The translations under genes and the position numbers were made by a program. Positions 1 to 6,709 of a stretch of 11,789 nucleotides of DNA are shown piece by piece. How positions within the stretch are numbered: position 1 is the stretch's first letter; each line of letters begins with the position of its first letter. The notes under the pieces were generated by a model, which did no database searches, was not told where the DNA came from, and saw only the letters and a list, made by a program, of their open reading frames with translations. The DNA is taken from assembly GCA_023150195.1 (NCBI GenBank), contig JAKLLI010000031.1, positions 10,328 through 22,116 on the forward strand, read 5' to 3'. The DNA is from Azonexus sp. GTDB taxonomy: Bacteria; Pseudomonadota; Gammaproteobacteria; Burkholderiales; Rhodocyclaceae.

Positions 1-1398
1 TACCTTTGAGTAGCGGGTCCGCTGGCGATCAGCACGCAGGTAACGGTCAAAGGCCATCGAAATCACGCGCACGAGCATCCGCCCCGGTGGCAAGACAGTA
101 ATCCAGTCGCGCTCGATCTTGAGCAGCCCACCGCGCTCCATTTCCCGCAAATCCTCGATTTCAGCGGCAAAATACTTGTGAAAATCGATGAGATGCGAAC
201 TCTCGATGCTTTCAATCGACAGTTCAAAATGACACATCAGCGCCTGAATGATGGAGCGCCGCAGGATATCGTCGGCATTCAGCTCAATGCCACGGATCAC
301 CGGCAGCAAAGGCGCATCCAGACGATCGTAATATTCGTCCAGGGTCTTGGCGTTCTGGTAGTAAGTCGGCCCGACCTTGCTGATCGACGAAATGCCGAAA
401 GACAGCATGTCGCAATCGGCGTAGGTGGAATATCCTTGGAAATTACGATGCAGACGCCCCTGGCGCTGCGCAACCGCCAATTCGTCGTCCGGTTTGGCAA
501 AGTGGTCCATGCCGATGAAAACATAACCGGCATCGGTCAGCTTCTTGATCGCTAGGGCCAGAATTTGCAGGCGGGTTTCCGGATTCGGCAAATCGGCATC
601 GGCAATGCGGCGCTGCGGCTTGAACAAGCCCGGCAAGTGCGCATAGTTATAGATGGACAAACGGTCCGGATCCATCGCCAGCACCCGCTCCAGGGTCCGG
701 TTGAAACCCATCACGCTCTGATGCGGCAAGCCGTAGATCAGATCAATCGAAACCGACTTGAAGCCGTTGGCCCGCGCCGCCTGAATCACATTGGCCGTTT
801 CGTCTTCTGTCTGAACACGATTGACCGCAATCTGCACTTTTTCATCGAAATCCTGAACACCGACACTCATCCGGTTGAAACCCAGTTCACCCAGCAGTGC
901 TACCGTGGCCGTATCGACCTTACGCGGGTCCACCTCGATGGAATATTCGCCGCCATCCAACAGACGGAAGTGTTTACGCGTCTCCGCCATCAACTGACGC
1001 ATTTCGTCGTGCGACAGGAAGGTGGGCGTACCGCCACCCCAGTGCAGCTGGATGACCTCGTGCTCGCCATCCTTGCCTTCCAGCGCGGCGCTCTGCAAAG
1101 CCAATTCCTTGCCCAGATATTTCAGGTACTTCGCACTGCGTCCATGATCCTTGGTAATGATCTTGTTGCAGGCACAGTAGTAGCAAATGGTGTTGCAGAA
1201 CGGGATGTGGAAGTATAATGACAGCGGTCGGCTGATGCCGCCGATGTTGCGCTTCCCGAGCCATGTCGCTGCCGCATCCGGGCCAAATGCCTCGACAAAG
1301 CGATCCGCTGTGGGATAGGACGTATACCGGGGACCATTCACGTCAAAGCGACGAATGATCTGAGGGTCGAATACAAAGTTGTCAGTTGCGAAATTCAT
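1..1398 (-). CDS. hemN: Oxygen-independent coproporphyrinogen III oxidase (radical SAM), 3' end cut by window
   Basis: Converts coproporphyrinogen III to protoporphyrinogen IX without O2, using S-adenosylmethionine and a 4Fe-4S cluster; cytoplasmic step of haem synthesis in anaerobic or microaerobic growth. Reading down from 1398 gives 466 open codons to the window edge. The N-terminus has GPRYTSYPTA (residues 22-31), then the radical-SAM motif with Cys68, Cys72, Cys75 and the extra Cys77 typical of true HemN (CNTICYYCAC), and the GGGTPT motif. The last visible residues, RYSKV, resemble the usual HemN C-terminus, so probably only a codon or two plus the stop are missing (E. coli HemN has 457 residues). 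The ATG at 1398 was chosen because the N-terminus aligns with the family; a GGTGG lies about 8 nt upstream. The gene diverges from fnr and an FNR box lies between them, so anaerobic activation is inferred. Confidence 0.96.
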   Translation of the reverse strand, partial: MNFATDNFVFDPQIIRRFDVNGPRYTSYPTADRFVEAFGPDAAATWLGKRNIGGISRPLSLYFHIPFCNTICYYCACNKIITKDHGRSAKYLKYLGKELALQSAALEGKDGEHEVIQLHWGGGTPTFLSHDEMRQLMAETRKHFRLLDGGEYSIEVDPRKVDTATVALLGELGFNRMSVGVQDFDEKVQIAVNRVQTEDETANVIQAARANGFKSVSIDLIYGLPHQSVMGFNRTLERVLAMDPDRLSIYNYAHLPGLFKPQRRIADADLPNPETRLQILALAIKKLTDAGYVFIGMDHFAKPDDELAVAQRQGRLHRNFQGYSTYADCDMLSFGISSISKVGPTYYQNAKTLDEYYDRLDAPLLPVIRGIELNADDILRRSIIQALMCHFELSIESIESSHLIDFHKYFAAEIEDLREMERGGLLKIERDWITVLPPGRMLVRVISMAFDRYLRADRQRTRYSKV

Positions 1399-1424
1399 TA
1401 AACATGCCACCAATTTTAGGTTGG

Positions 1425-1430
1425 ATTATG
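1425..1430 (-). promoter_or_regulatory. Predicted -10 element of hemN promoter
   Basis: The minus strand reads CATAAT, five of six matches to TATAAT. A start point about 7 nt downstream falls near 1418, 41.5 bp from the centre of the FNR box (1459.5) and 20 nt before the hemN ATG. This is the spacing of a class II FNR-activated promoter, where the activator site replaces the -35 element. The start point is predicted, not measured. Confidence 0.6.
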
Positions 1431-1452
1431 TGTGGTCGTCACTTCACACCAG

Positions 1453-1466
1453 TTGACATGGATCAA
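1453..1466. promoter_or_regulatory. FNR/ANR binding site between hemN and fnr
   Basis: TTGACATGGATCAA matches the FNR consensus TTGAT-N4-ATCAA at nine of ten defined bases. It lies 55 bp before the hemN ATG, in activating position for hemN. It ends 17 bp before the fnr ATG, where binding could block transcription of fnr itself (autorepression, inferred). It is the only good FNR box noticed in the window. Confidence 0.8.
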
Positions 1467-1483
1467 GCTGAAGCAGGGTACCA

Positions 1484-2227
1484 ATGCCAAACGCCGTTCC
1501 GCTAAATCAGGACATCTCGCTGACCGTTATCAAAACGGCCTGCTCGAATTGCAACCTGCGTGAGCTTTGCTTGCCGTACGGCCTGGATCTGGAGGAACTG
1601 GAACGTCTCGACGATCTGATCTCCACGCGGCGCCGCATCAAGCGGGGGGACCACCTGTATCGCGCCGGTGAACCTTTCGATTCCATTTACGCCATTCGCA
1701 GCGGTTTCTTTAAAACGGACGTCCTCCTTGAGGATGGTCGCGACCAGGTCACCGGTTTCCAGATGGCGGGAGAACTGCTCGGACTGGATGGCATCAGTAC
1801 GGAGCACCACACCTGCAATGCGATTGCGCTGGAAGACAGCGAAATTTGCTCCATTCCATTTTCCAAACTGGAAAGCCTGTCGCGCGAAATTCACAACCTG
1901 CAGCACCATTTCCACAAGGTCATGAGCCGCGAAATCGTCCGCGATCACGGCGTGATGATGTTGCTTGGCACCATGCGTGCCGAAGAGCGGCTTGCGGCGT
2001 TTTTGCTGAACCTCTCGCAGCGTTTCACGGCCCGCGGCTTTTCCCATGCCGAGTTTTATCTGCGCATGACCCGCGAGGAAATCGGTAGCTACCTGGGACT
2101 CAAACTGGAAACCGTCTCGCGTGCTTTCTCCCGCTTTCAGGAAGAAGGCCATATCGCGGTTCAGCAGAAACATATCCGCATTCTGAACGTCAACGGCCTC
2201 AAGGCCTTGATGAGTCAGCGCACCTGA
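1484..2227 (+). CDS. fnr: FNR-family anaerobic transcription regulator with 4Fe-4S sensing cysteines
   Basis: Oxygen-sensing global regulator of the CRP/FNR family; the cluster-bound dimer binds TTGAT-N4-ATCAA sites and switches anaerobic genes. The 247-residue protein carries Cys20, Cys23, Cys29 and Cys122, the same spacing and numbering as the four cluster ligands of E. coli FNR. The cyclic-nucleotide-binding-like beta-roll covers about 40-140, the dimer helix about 140-165 (D154 also conserved), and the winged helix-turn-helix about 190-235. The recognition helix ETVSR places Glu209, Ser212 and Arg213 at the base-contacting positions, which predicts the classical FNR box specificity. AGGG lies 5 nt before the ATG. 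The gene is monocistronic: upstream it diverges from hemN and downstream it converges on the porin. ANR or FixK-like names are possible, but the cysteine set argues for an FNR/ANR oxygen sensor. Confidence 0.96.
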   Translation: MPNAVPLNQDISLTVIKTACSNCNLRELCLPYGLDLEELERLDDLISTRRRIKRGDHLYRAGEPFDSIYAIRSGFFKTDVLLEDGRDQVTGFQMAGELLGLDGISTEHHTCNAIALEDSEICSIPFSKLESLSREIHNLQHHFHKVMSREIVRDHGVMMLLGTMRAEERLAAFLLNLSQRFTARGFSHAEFYLRMTREEIGSYLGLKLETVSRAFSRFQEEGHIAVQQKHIRILNVNGLKALMSQRT

Positions 2228-2251
2228 TTTTCGCCAGTCAATCCTGGTCGA

Positions 2252-2278
2252 CCGCCAGCGCGGTTCGGGCGGATTTTT
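2252..2278 (+). terminator. Probable Rho-independent terminator of fnr
   Basis: CCGCC (2252-2256) pairs with GGCGG (2268-2272), followed by ATTTTT. It starts 25 bp after the fnr stop. The stem is only 5 bp with an 11-nt loop, so termination strength is uncertain. Confidence 0.5.
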
Positions 2279-2300
2279 GGCGTTTGCTTCCCGAATACTC

Positions 2301-2332
2301 AAAAAAAACAGGGCGCCCCACAGGACGCCCTG
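2301..2332 (-). terminator. Rho-independent terminator of the porin gene
   Basis: Read on the minus strand, CAGGGCG (2332-2326) pairs with CGCCCTG (2315-2309) and is followed directly by eight T (2308-2301). It lies about 67 bp beyond the porin stop. The plus strand lacks a T-run, so it serves the porin only. Confidence 0.85.
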
Positions 2333-2370
2333 AACAGATGTAAGGAAACATCTGACGCAAGAAAGCTTTG

Positions 2371-2392
2371 AAGCGCCGCCGCAGCGGCGCTT
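2371..2392 (-). other. GC-rich hairpin just after the porin stop codon
   Basis: AAGCGCCGC (2371-2379) and GCGGCGCTT (2384-2392) form a perfect 9-bp stem with a 4-nt loop, starting 6 bp past the porin stop. No T-run follows. It may protect the mRNA 3' end or act with the T8 terminator further on; the role is inferred. Confidence 0.55.
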
Positions 2393-2398
2393 TCGGGA

Positions 2399-3532
2399 TC
2401 AGAAGCTGTGCTTCATCCCCATGGCGAAGCCCTTCACCCCGGCACCGCTCAGACCCAGCGAGTTACCCATCGGATTGATGGTGAAACCGGCATTGGTGTC
2501 ATTCTTGATCTGCGCATAGTCAGCGTACAGCTCGGTGCGCTTGGACAGGGCATAGCGAGCGCCAACAGCCCACTTGCTGGCATCGGCGTCGGACAGGGTG
2601 CGATCCTTGACCTGACCGTAGCTGGCCAACACCTTGGCCTTGCCGAACGGCACTTCAGCGCCGATGAACCAGTTGCGACGATCGTATTTCTGACCGGCAG
2701 CCAGGCCACCCAGATTCTGGTTGCCGGGCGTGGTGGCGTTAAGGTCGATATTGCCGCCGATCAGGGAGTTCGGATCGCCCTTGATGATGTCGTAGACACC
2801 GGAAATCTTGACCACACCGAAGTCGTAGGAAGCACCGGTGGTGGCAACGTAGAGCTTGCTGTCCGCGTAGCCGACGGCCTTGGTGGTTTCGTAGTCGAGA
2901 TCGACGCTCAAGGGGCCGTTTGCGTAAATCAGGTTGGCGGAGAACAGGCGATCGTCACCGTTGTTGCCATTCGCAGCCACAGCCGGTACGTGCACGCCGT
3001 TCAAGGCGCCTTCAGCGGTTTGGGTGTTGGTCGCGGTCGCCAGGATCAGGGTGAAGCCGCTGAACGCCGGAGAGATGTAAGCCAGCGCATTGGCGGCGCG
3101 GTCATACTGGGTGGTCATGGAGGCAAAGTTGCCCACCGAGTAGTTGGTGAACGGGTTGTACTTGCCGTAGATACCGTAACGCAGACCATCCAGATAGCCA
3201 GCCACTGCGGTACCAAAGGCGCCGGTCAGACCAACGTATTGATGGCCGGCCTGCGTCAGACCGGCATTGCTGTCAGGGCTGATGCGATATTGCAGGTCGA
3301 ACAGGGCCTTGGTGCCATTGCCCAGATCTTCGACACCCTTGAAGCCGATATAGCTCTGTGAACCGGCGCTTTGCAGGTCATGTTGCGACTTGCCTGCCGC
3401 AACGGTGCCGTTGTTGCCGCTACGGTACATCCACCCCATATCGACGTTGCCGTAGATGGTGACATTGCTCTGGGCAAACGCAGCCCCGGAAGCGGCAGCC
3501 GCGATGGCCAGCGCGATGATTTTTTTCGTCAT
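2399..3532 (-). CDS. Gram-negative general porin (16-strand trimeric beta-barrel type)
   Basis: Outer-membrane channel for passive diffusion of small hydrophilic solutes; betaproteobacterial porins of this family usually form trimers. The 377-residue protein has a clear signal peptide (MTKKIIALAIAAAASGAAFA, cleavage before Q21), then VTIYGNVDMG, the usual first strand, and SYIGFKGVEDLGNGTKALFDLQY, typical of the family. It ends in Phe within KHSF, the barrel-assembly signal. The frame stays open upstream to 3619, but the ATG at 3532 is chosen because it starts the signal peptide and has GGAGA 6 nt upstream (3539-3543). It stands alone with its own terminator. Ion or substrate preference cannot be read from the sequence. 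The long leader suggests strong and regulated expression. Confidence 0.93.
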   Translation of the reverse strand: MTKKIIALAIAAAASGAAFAQSNVTIYGNVDMGWMYRSGNNGTVAAGKSQHDLQSAGSQSYIGFKGVEDLGNGTKALFDLQYRISPDSNAGLTQAGHQYVGLTGAFGTAVAGYLDGLRYGIYGKYNPFTNYSVGNFASMTTQYDRAANALAYISPAFSGFTLILATATNTQTAEGALNGVHVPAVAANGNNGDDRLFSANLIYANGPLSVDLDYETTKAVGYADSKLYVATTGASYDFGVVKISGVYDIIKGDPNSLIGGNIDLNATTPGNQNLGGLAAGQKYDRRNWFIGAEVPFGKAKVLASYGQVKDRTLSDADASKWAVGARYALSKRTELYADYAQIKNDTNAGFTINPMGNSLGLSGAGVKGFAMGMKHSF

Positions 3533-3822
3533 GGATCGTCTCCAGATATTTTTCAATAATGTGGTCCGTCCCGGTACAAGTCCGGACGTTTTCCCCCGCT
3601 GCCACGGGATACGTGGCATGGCGCATTAGCGTTTGCGAAGGTCGTGCCAGCCCACAACACAAGCCTGAAAATCAACAAAATCCAACGGATAAACAATGAC
3701 TTAAATGCAACACAAAACCACACTCGCCGTACAACACACAACAGGCAAACTGCTCCGTTTCTGGACAGCTGTTGTGCCACCGAGCCAGAACGAAGCAACA
3801 CCTTGCCCCTTCGCGGGTTAAC
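3533..3822 (-). promoter_or_regulatory. Porin upstream region, 290 bp, AC/GT-skewed, no gene
   Basis: No convincing coding sequence is seen. The minus strand is GT-rich and the plus strand AC-rich between about 3650 and 3800. The heptamer GTGTTG(T/C) occurs four times on the minus strand, at 3795-3801, 3731-3737, 3707-3713 and 3654-3660. Nearer the gene, TGCCACG (3600-3606) and CGTGGCA (3612-3618) form a perfect 7-bp inverted repeat with a 5-nt loop, about 70 bp before the ATG. The palindrome GTCCGGAC is at 3580-3587. No clear -35/-10 pair stands out. The region presumably holds the porin promoter and a structured leader. Confidence 0.5.
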
Positions 3823-3848
3823 AAAAAAACCCGGCGGGTCGCCGGGTT
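3823..3848 (-). terminator. Strong Rho-independent terminator after pqqU
   Basis: On the minus strand, AACCCGGC (3848-3841) pairs with GCCGGGTT (3835-3828) around a 5-nt loop and leads into a run of seven T that overlaps the last bases of the stem. It lies 22 bp past the pqqU stop and separates pqqU from the porin. Confidence 0.92.
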
Positions 3849-3870
3849 GTCAGGGAAAGGAAAATCGGGA

Positions 3871-5952
3871 TCAGAAACTGTGCTTCACCGTCACGCCTGC
3901 CAACCAGTTGCGACCGGGTGCTGACTCGTAATACCGGGCGTTGCCTTCGCCCACAATCACCGACCCCACATATTGGCGGTCGAAGAGGTTGTTCAGGCGG
4001 AAAAATCCACCCAGCGTGGTCTGTCCAATCGGACGCTCGATGCCCATGCGCAGGTTAGCGATGGCGTAGCCCGGTGCGGCCTGCGCCGTGTTGGTATCTT
4101 CCACCATGACCTTGCTGCGGGCGATGCCTTCAATGCCGGCATGGAAGCCGCTGGCCGGATGCTTCCAGGCCAGTTCGCCATACAGCATTTGCTTGGCGAT
4201 CCCAGGCAAGCGGTTACCGGCATTGACCGTCGCAGCCCCGGCGGTGAAGGCTTCGTCATAACGGGCATCCAGCAAGGTATAGGCGACGCGGCTGCTGAAA
4301 TTGTGCTGCCAGCGGCTGTCGACCGCGAGTTCCGCACCACGGCGTGTGGTCGGACCGGCATTCTGGTACGTGGTCCGGCCACCCAGGCTGGAAAGCACGA
4401 CCATTTCGTTGTCCGTCTTGATCTGGAAGACAGAGAGATCAAGGCGGCTGCTATCGCCCAGCATGGCTTTCACCCCGCCTTCATAGTGCGTGCTGTTGGA
4501 GGGCTTCAAGGAAAAATTGAAGGCGCCGCCACCGCTGGAATAGAACATTTCGTTGAAGGTCGGCGCTTCAAAACCGCGCGCAGCACTGGCGTACAGGTTA
4601 ACGCTGTCGCTGAGGCGATACATCACCGCCCCCATCGGCGTGGTCTTGTCGTAGCTGACATTGCCGCTGTCGTCGCCATTGCTCAGGTAATCGTCCTTGA
4701 CCTTGAAGCGCAACTGGCTGTGGCGCAGGCCACCGGTGAAGGTCCAGCGTTCGCCCTGCCACTCGGCTTGTGCATACTGATCGAAACTGCTGACGGTATC
4801 CGTTTCCTTGCGCCGCAGGTTACCCATCACCCCCAGCGTGGCGCCGATGAAGTTTTCGTAGCCGCGACGATCGTCTTGCGATTGCTCATAATCCGCGCCC
4901 ACCGTGGTGGTCAGGCGCCCTCCAGCCACATCAAAGCGGCCAATCCAGCGCCCCGAGAGGCCACCAAAATCGCGGTCAAAATCGATCACGCCGCCAGAAT
5001 GGCGCGGATTCGCCTGTGGACCGGCAGGAATCGACTGATATTGGGTCGTCGTCCGCTGACCCGCATAGACGGACAGCTGCAACAGGTGATCACCCAGGCG
5101 GTGCTCGTAGTTCAAGCCGCCCTGCGTATGCTCGATGTATTTGCGCGTGTTGTAGCTCAGCGCCGGTGCGGCCACGCCGGAGGGATTGCTTTGGTAATCC
5201 GCCCAGTTCAGGCCCTGCGGGTCCTGCGCGTCTTGCTTGAAGGTATTGGCGATCAAGGTCAGCTTGCCATCTTCCACCGGGTGAAAGACCAGCTTGGCCA
5301 TCGCCTGATCGCGCGTCGCGGCGCTGTGTTCGCGATAACCATCCGTAGAAAAGCGCGAAGCATCGATCAGGTAGCTCACGCCACCGCTTTCGCCCTGCGC
5401 ACTCAGGTCAGCCTTCCAGCTCCCGTAGCTGCCAGCGGAGAAATTGCCCTCCACACTGGGTCGACCCTTGCCTTCCGGTGTGAATAATTGAATCACACCG
5501 CCGGCATGGTTGCCATAAATCGAGGACAAGGGACCGCGCATGACTTCAATGCGCTCGGCGCGATCCAGATTGAAGGTGGCCGCCTGCCCCTGACCATCGG
5601 GCATGGATGCGGGAATGCCATCGGCGATCAGGCGAATCCCGCGCACGCCAAAGGCCGAACGGGCACCAAACCCGCGGGTAGAAATCTGCAGATCCTGCGC
5701 GTAATTCTGGCGGTTCTGCACATTGACGCCGGGCACGGCCACCAGGGCTTCGGACGCATTTACACGCGCCTGCGCTTCGCCGATTTTTTCCGCATCGACG
5801 ACGTCGACCGCCGCCGGCAAATCAAAACTGCTGTGTTCAATCCGGCTGCCACTGACCACAACGGTGTCGAGCGCGATGGCCGAATCGGCGGCAGCAAAAC
5901 CGGGGAATGCGAGCGCCAGCAGCGCGGCCAAAGGGGTCATTCGATAATGCAT
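3871..5952 (-). CDS. pqqU: TonB-dependent outer-membrane receptor of the YncD/PqqU family (probable PQQ importer)
   Basis: Predicted outer-membrane active transporter of pyrroloquinoline quinone, energised by TonB-ExbBD. The 693-residue protein has a signal peptide (cleavage after about Ala22), a TonB box DTVVV (29-33), a plug (about 43-155) and a C-terminal barrel ending in KHSF. Recalled from memory, E. coli YncD, since renamed PqqU for its role in PQQ uptake, shares these segments: VQNRQNYAQDLQ (78-89), RGFG-RS--G-RGIRL (93-108), DGIPA-MPDGQGQ (111-123), TTQYQSIP, YVGSVIV and RYYE--PGRN near the end. Length also agrees (about 700 residues). ATG 5952 is preferred to the in-frame ATG at 5940 because GGAGA lies 6 nt before it. 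It lies 109 bp downstream of the response regulator gene, on the same strand, and ends at a strong terminator. The substrate is inferred from family resemblance. Confidence 0.87.
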   Translation of the reverse strand: MHYRMTPLAALLALAFPGFAAADSAIALDTVVVSGSRIEHSSFDLPAAVDVVDAEKIGEAQARVNASEALVAVPGVNVQNRQNYAQDLQISTRGFGARSAFGVRGIRLIADGIPASMPDGQGQAATFNLDRAERIEVMRGPLSSIYGNHAGGVIQLFTPEGKGRPSVEGNFSAGSYGSWKADLSAQGESGGVSYLIDASRFSTDGYREHSAATRDQAMAKLVFHPVEDGKLTLIANTFKQDAQDPQGLNWADYQSNPSGVAAPALSYNTRKYIEHTQGGLNYEHRLGDHLLQLSVYAGQRTTTQYQSIPAGPQANPRHSGGVIDFDRDFGGLSGRWIGRFDVAGGRLTTTVGADYEQSQDDRRGYENFIGATLGVMGNLRRKETDTVSSFDQYAQAEWQGERWTFTGGLRHSQLRFKVKDDYLSNGDDSGNVSYDKTTPMGAVMYRLSDSVNLYASAARGFEAPTFNEMFYSSGGGAFNFSLKPSNSTHYEGGVKAMLGDSSRLDLSVFQIKTDNEMVVLSSLGGRTTYQNAGPTTRRGAELAVDSRWQHNFSSRVAYTLLDARYDEAFTAGAATVNAGNRLPGIAKQMLYGELAWKHPASGFHAGIEGIARSKVMVEDTNTAQAAPGYAIANLRMGIERPIGQTTLGGFFRLNNLFDRQYVGSVIVGEGNARYYESAPGRNWLAGVTVKHSF

Positions 5953-6037
5953 GGGGAGTCTCCAGCGTATTTGTTGGTATGCTCTCGATTATTCTCGCCC
6001 CCCTGGTTTGGCGCCTCCGGCCATTCGCCAAAGAGGC

Positions 6038-6054
6038 CTCATGAAAATCATGAG
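6038..6054. promoter_or_regulatory. 17-bp perfect inverted repeat between response regulator gene and pqqU
   Basis: CTCATGA-AAA-TCATGAG: two 7-bp arms around a 3-bp spacer. It begins 86 bp upstream of the pqqU ATG and ends 7 bp past the end of the response regulator gene. As RNA it could form a short hairpin, but no T-run follows on either strand. A 7-n-7 dyad upstream of pqqU and next to a NarL/FixJ-type regulator could be an operator; this is inferred. Confidence 0.4.
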
Positions 6055-6061
6055 ACGGGCG

Positions 6062-6709
6062 TCAGGCCTCCAGCAGCCCGTTGCGCAAGGCCACCAGCGT
6101 CAGCTCCGCCGCATTCTGCACATTGAGTTTCTGCTTGATGTGATACAGGTGGGTGCCCACCGTCGATGGACTGAGCGAAAAATCCGCCGCCACCTCGTTG
6201 ACCGACAGACCAGCCGCCAATTTGAGAAAGACCGCCAGTTCCTTTTCGGTCAGGCAATCCACTGGCGACGCCGAGCCACTCAATTGGGCCAGCGCGACTT
6301 GCTGCGCCAGGGCCGGATCAAGATAACGCGCCCCCACGCCCACCGTCGCCACGGCCCGCAAAAACTCCTCCGGGCTGGCCTGCTTGCACAGATAGCCACT
6401 GGCGCCCAGCTTGAGTGCGCGCACCGGCACGATCTCGTCGTGATGCGCCGAGAGCATCAGGACCCGGGCTTTCGGCGACCAGGCCAGCAAGCGCTCCAGT
6501 GCCGCCAGCCCGCCCATGCCGGGCATGGACACATCCATCACCAGCAGATCTGGTTGCCACTCGGCAAACAGCCGGATTGCCGCTTCGCCGCTGTCGGCCT
6601 CCGCCACCACCTCGGCACCTTCGCCAGTCAGCAACAAACGAAAGCCCAGCCGGACCATCGCATGGTCGTCGGCAAGCAACACCCGAAGGCCCTTCAAACG
6701 TGTTGTCAT
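6062..6709 (-). CDS. LuxR/NarL-type response regulator, MoxX-like
   Basis: DNA-binding response regulator paired with the kinase encoded just upstream. The 215-residue protein has a receiver domain with Asp14-Asp15 and phosphoacceptor Asp59 (VMDVSMPGMGG), the conserved Lys in YLCKQAS, and a C-terminal LuxR helix-turn-helix (LTEKELAVFLKLAAG, then VNEVAADFSLSPSTVGTHL). The ATG at 6709 overlaps the kinase stop by 4 bp (ATGA), and AAGGAG (6718-6723) lies 8 nt upstream. The frame continues further upstream, but those residues are not receiver-like. Regulators of this shape paired with MoxY-type kinases control PQQ-dependent alcohol or methanol dehydrogenases (MoxX in Paracoccus; ExaE in Pseudomonas is similar). 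The target here is inferred from neighbours and could include pqqU directly downstream. Confidence 0.9.
   Translation of the reverse strand: MTTRLKGLRVLLADDHAMVRLGFRLLLTGEGAEVVAEADSGEAAIRLFAEWQPDLLVMDVSMPGMGGLAALERLLAWSPKARVLMLSAHHDEIVPVRALKLGASGYLCKQASPEEFLRAVATVGVGARYLDPALAQQVALAQLSGSASPVDCLTEKELAVFLKLAAGLSVNEVAADFSLSPSTVGTHLYHIKQKLNVQNAAELTLVALRNGLLEA

Noticed and set aside
565..1218. Plus-strand open frame of 217 codons
   Set aside because: Antisense to hemN, whose radical-SAM motif and N-terminus are unambiguous.
1453..1458. Perfect TTGACA as a -35 element for fnr
   Set aside because: A -10 at normal spacing would fall at about 1476-1481 and the start point inside the fnr reading frame. 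The hexamer is part of the FNR box.
1502..2302. Minus-strand open frame of 266 codons
   Set aside because: Antisense to fnr, which has all four cluster cysteines and its helix-turn-helix.
2408..3361. Open frame of 317 codons on the plus strand opposite the porin
   Set aside because: Antisense to a clear porin, with no domain signal.
3973..5487. Open frame of 504 codons on the plus strand, antisense to pqqU
   Set aside because: The minus strand carries a full receptor with signal peptide and family motifs. The plus frame has no recognisable domain and follows from high G+C.
5988..5993. AATAAT as -10 of a separate pqqU promoter
   Set aside because: No acceptable -35 at 16-18 bp upstream (AGGCGC at 17 bp). 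It could still be activator-dependent, but the evidence is too thin to annotate.
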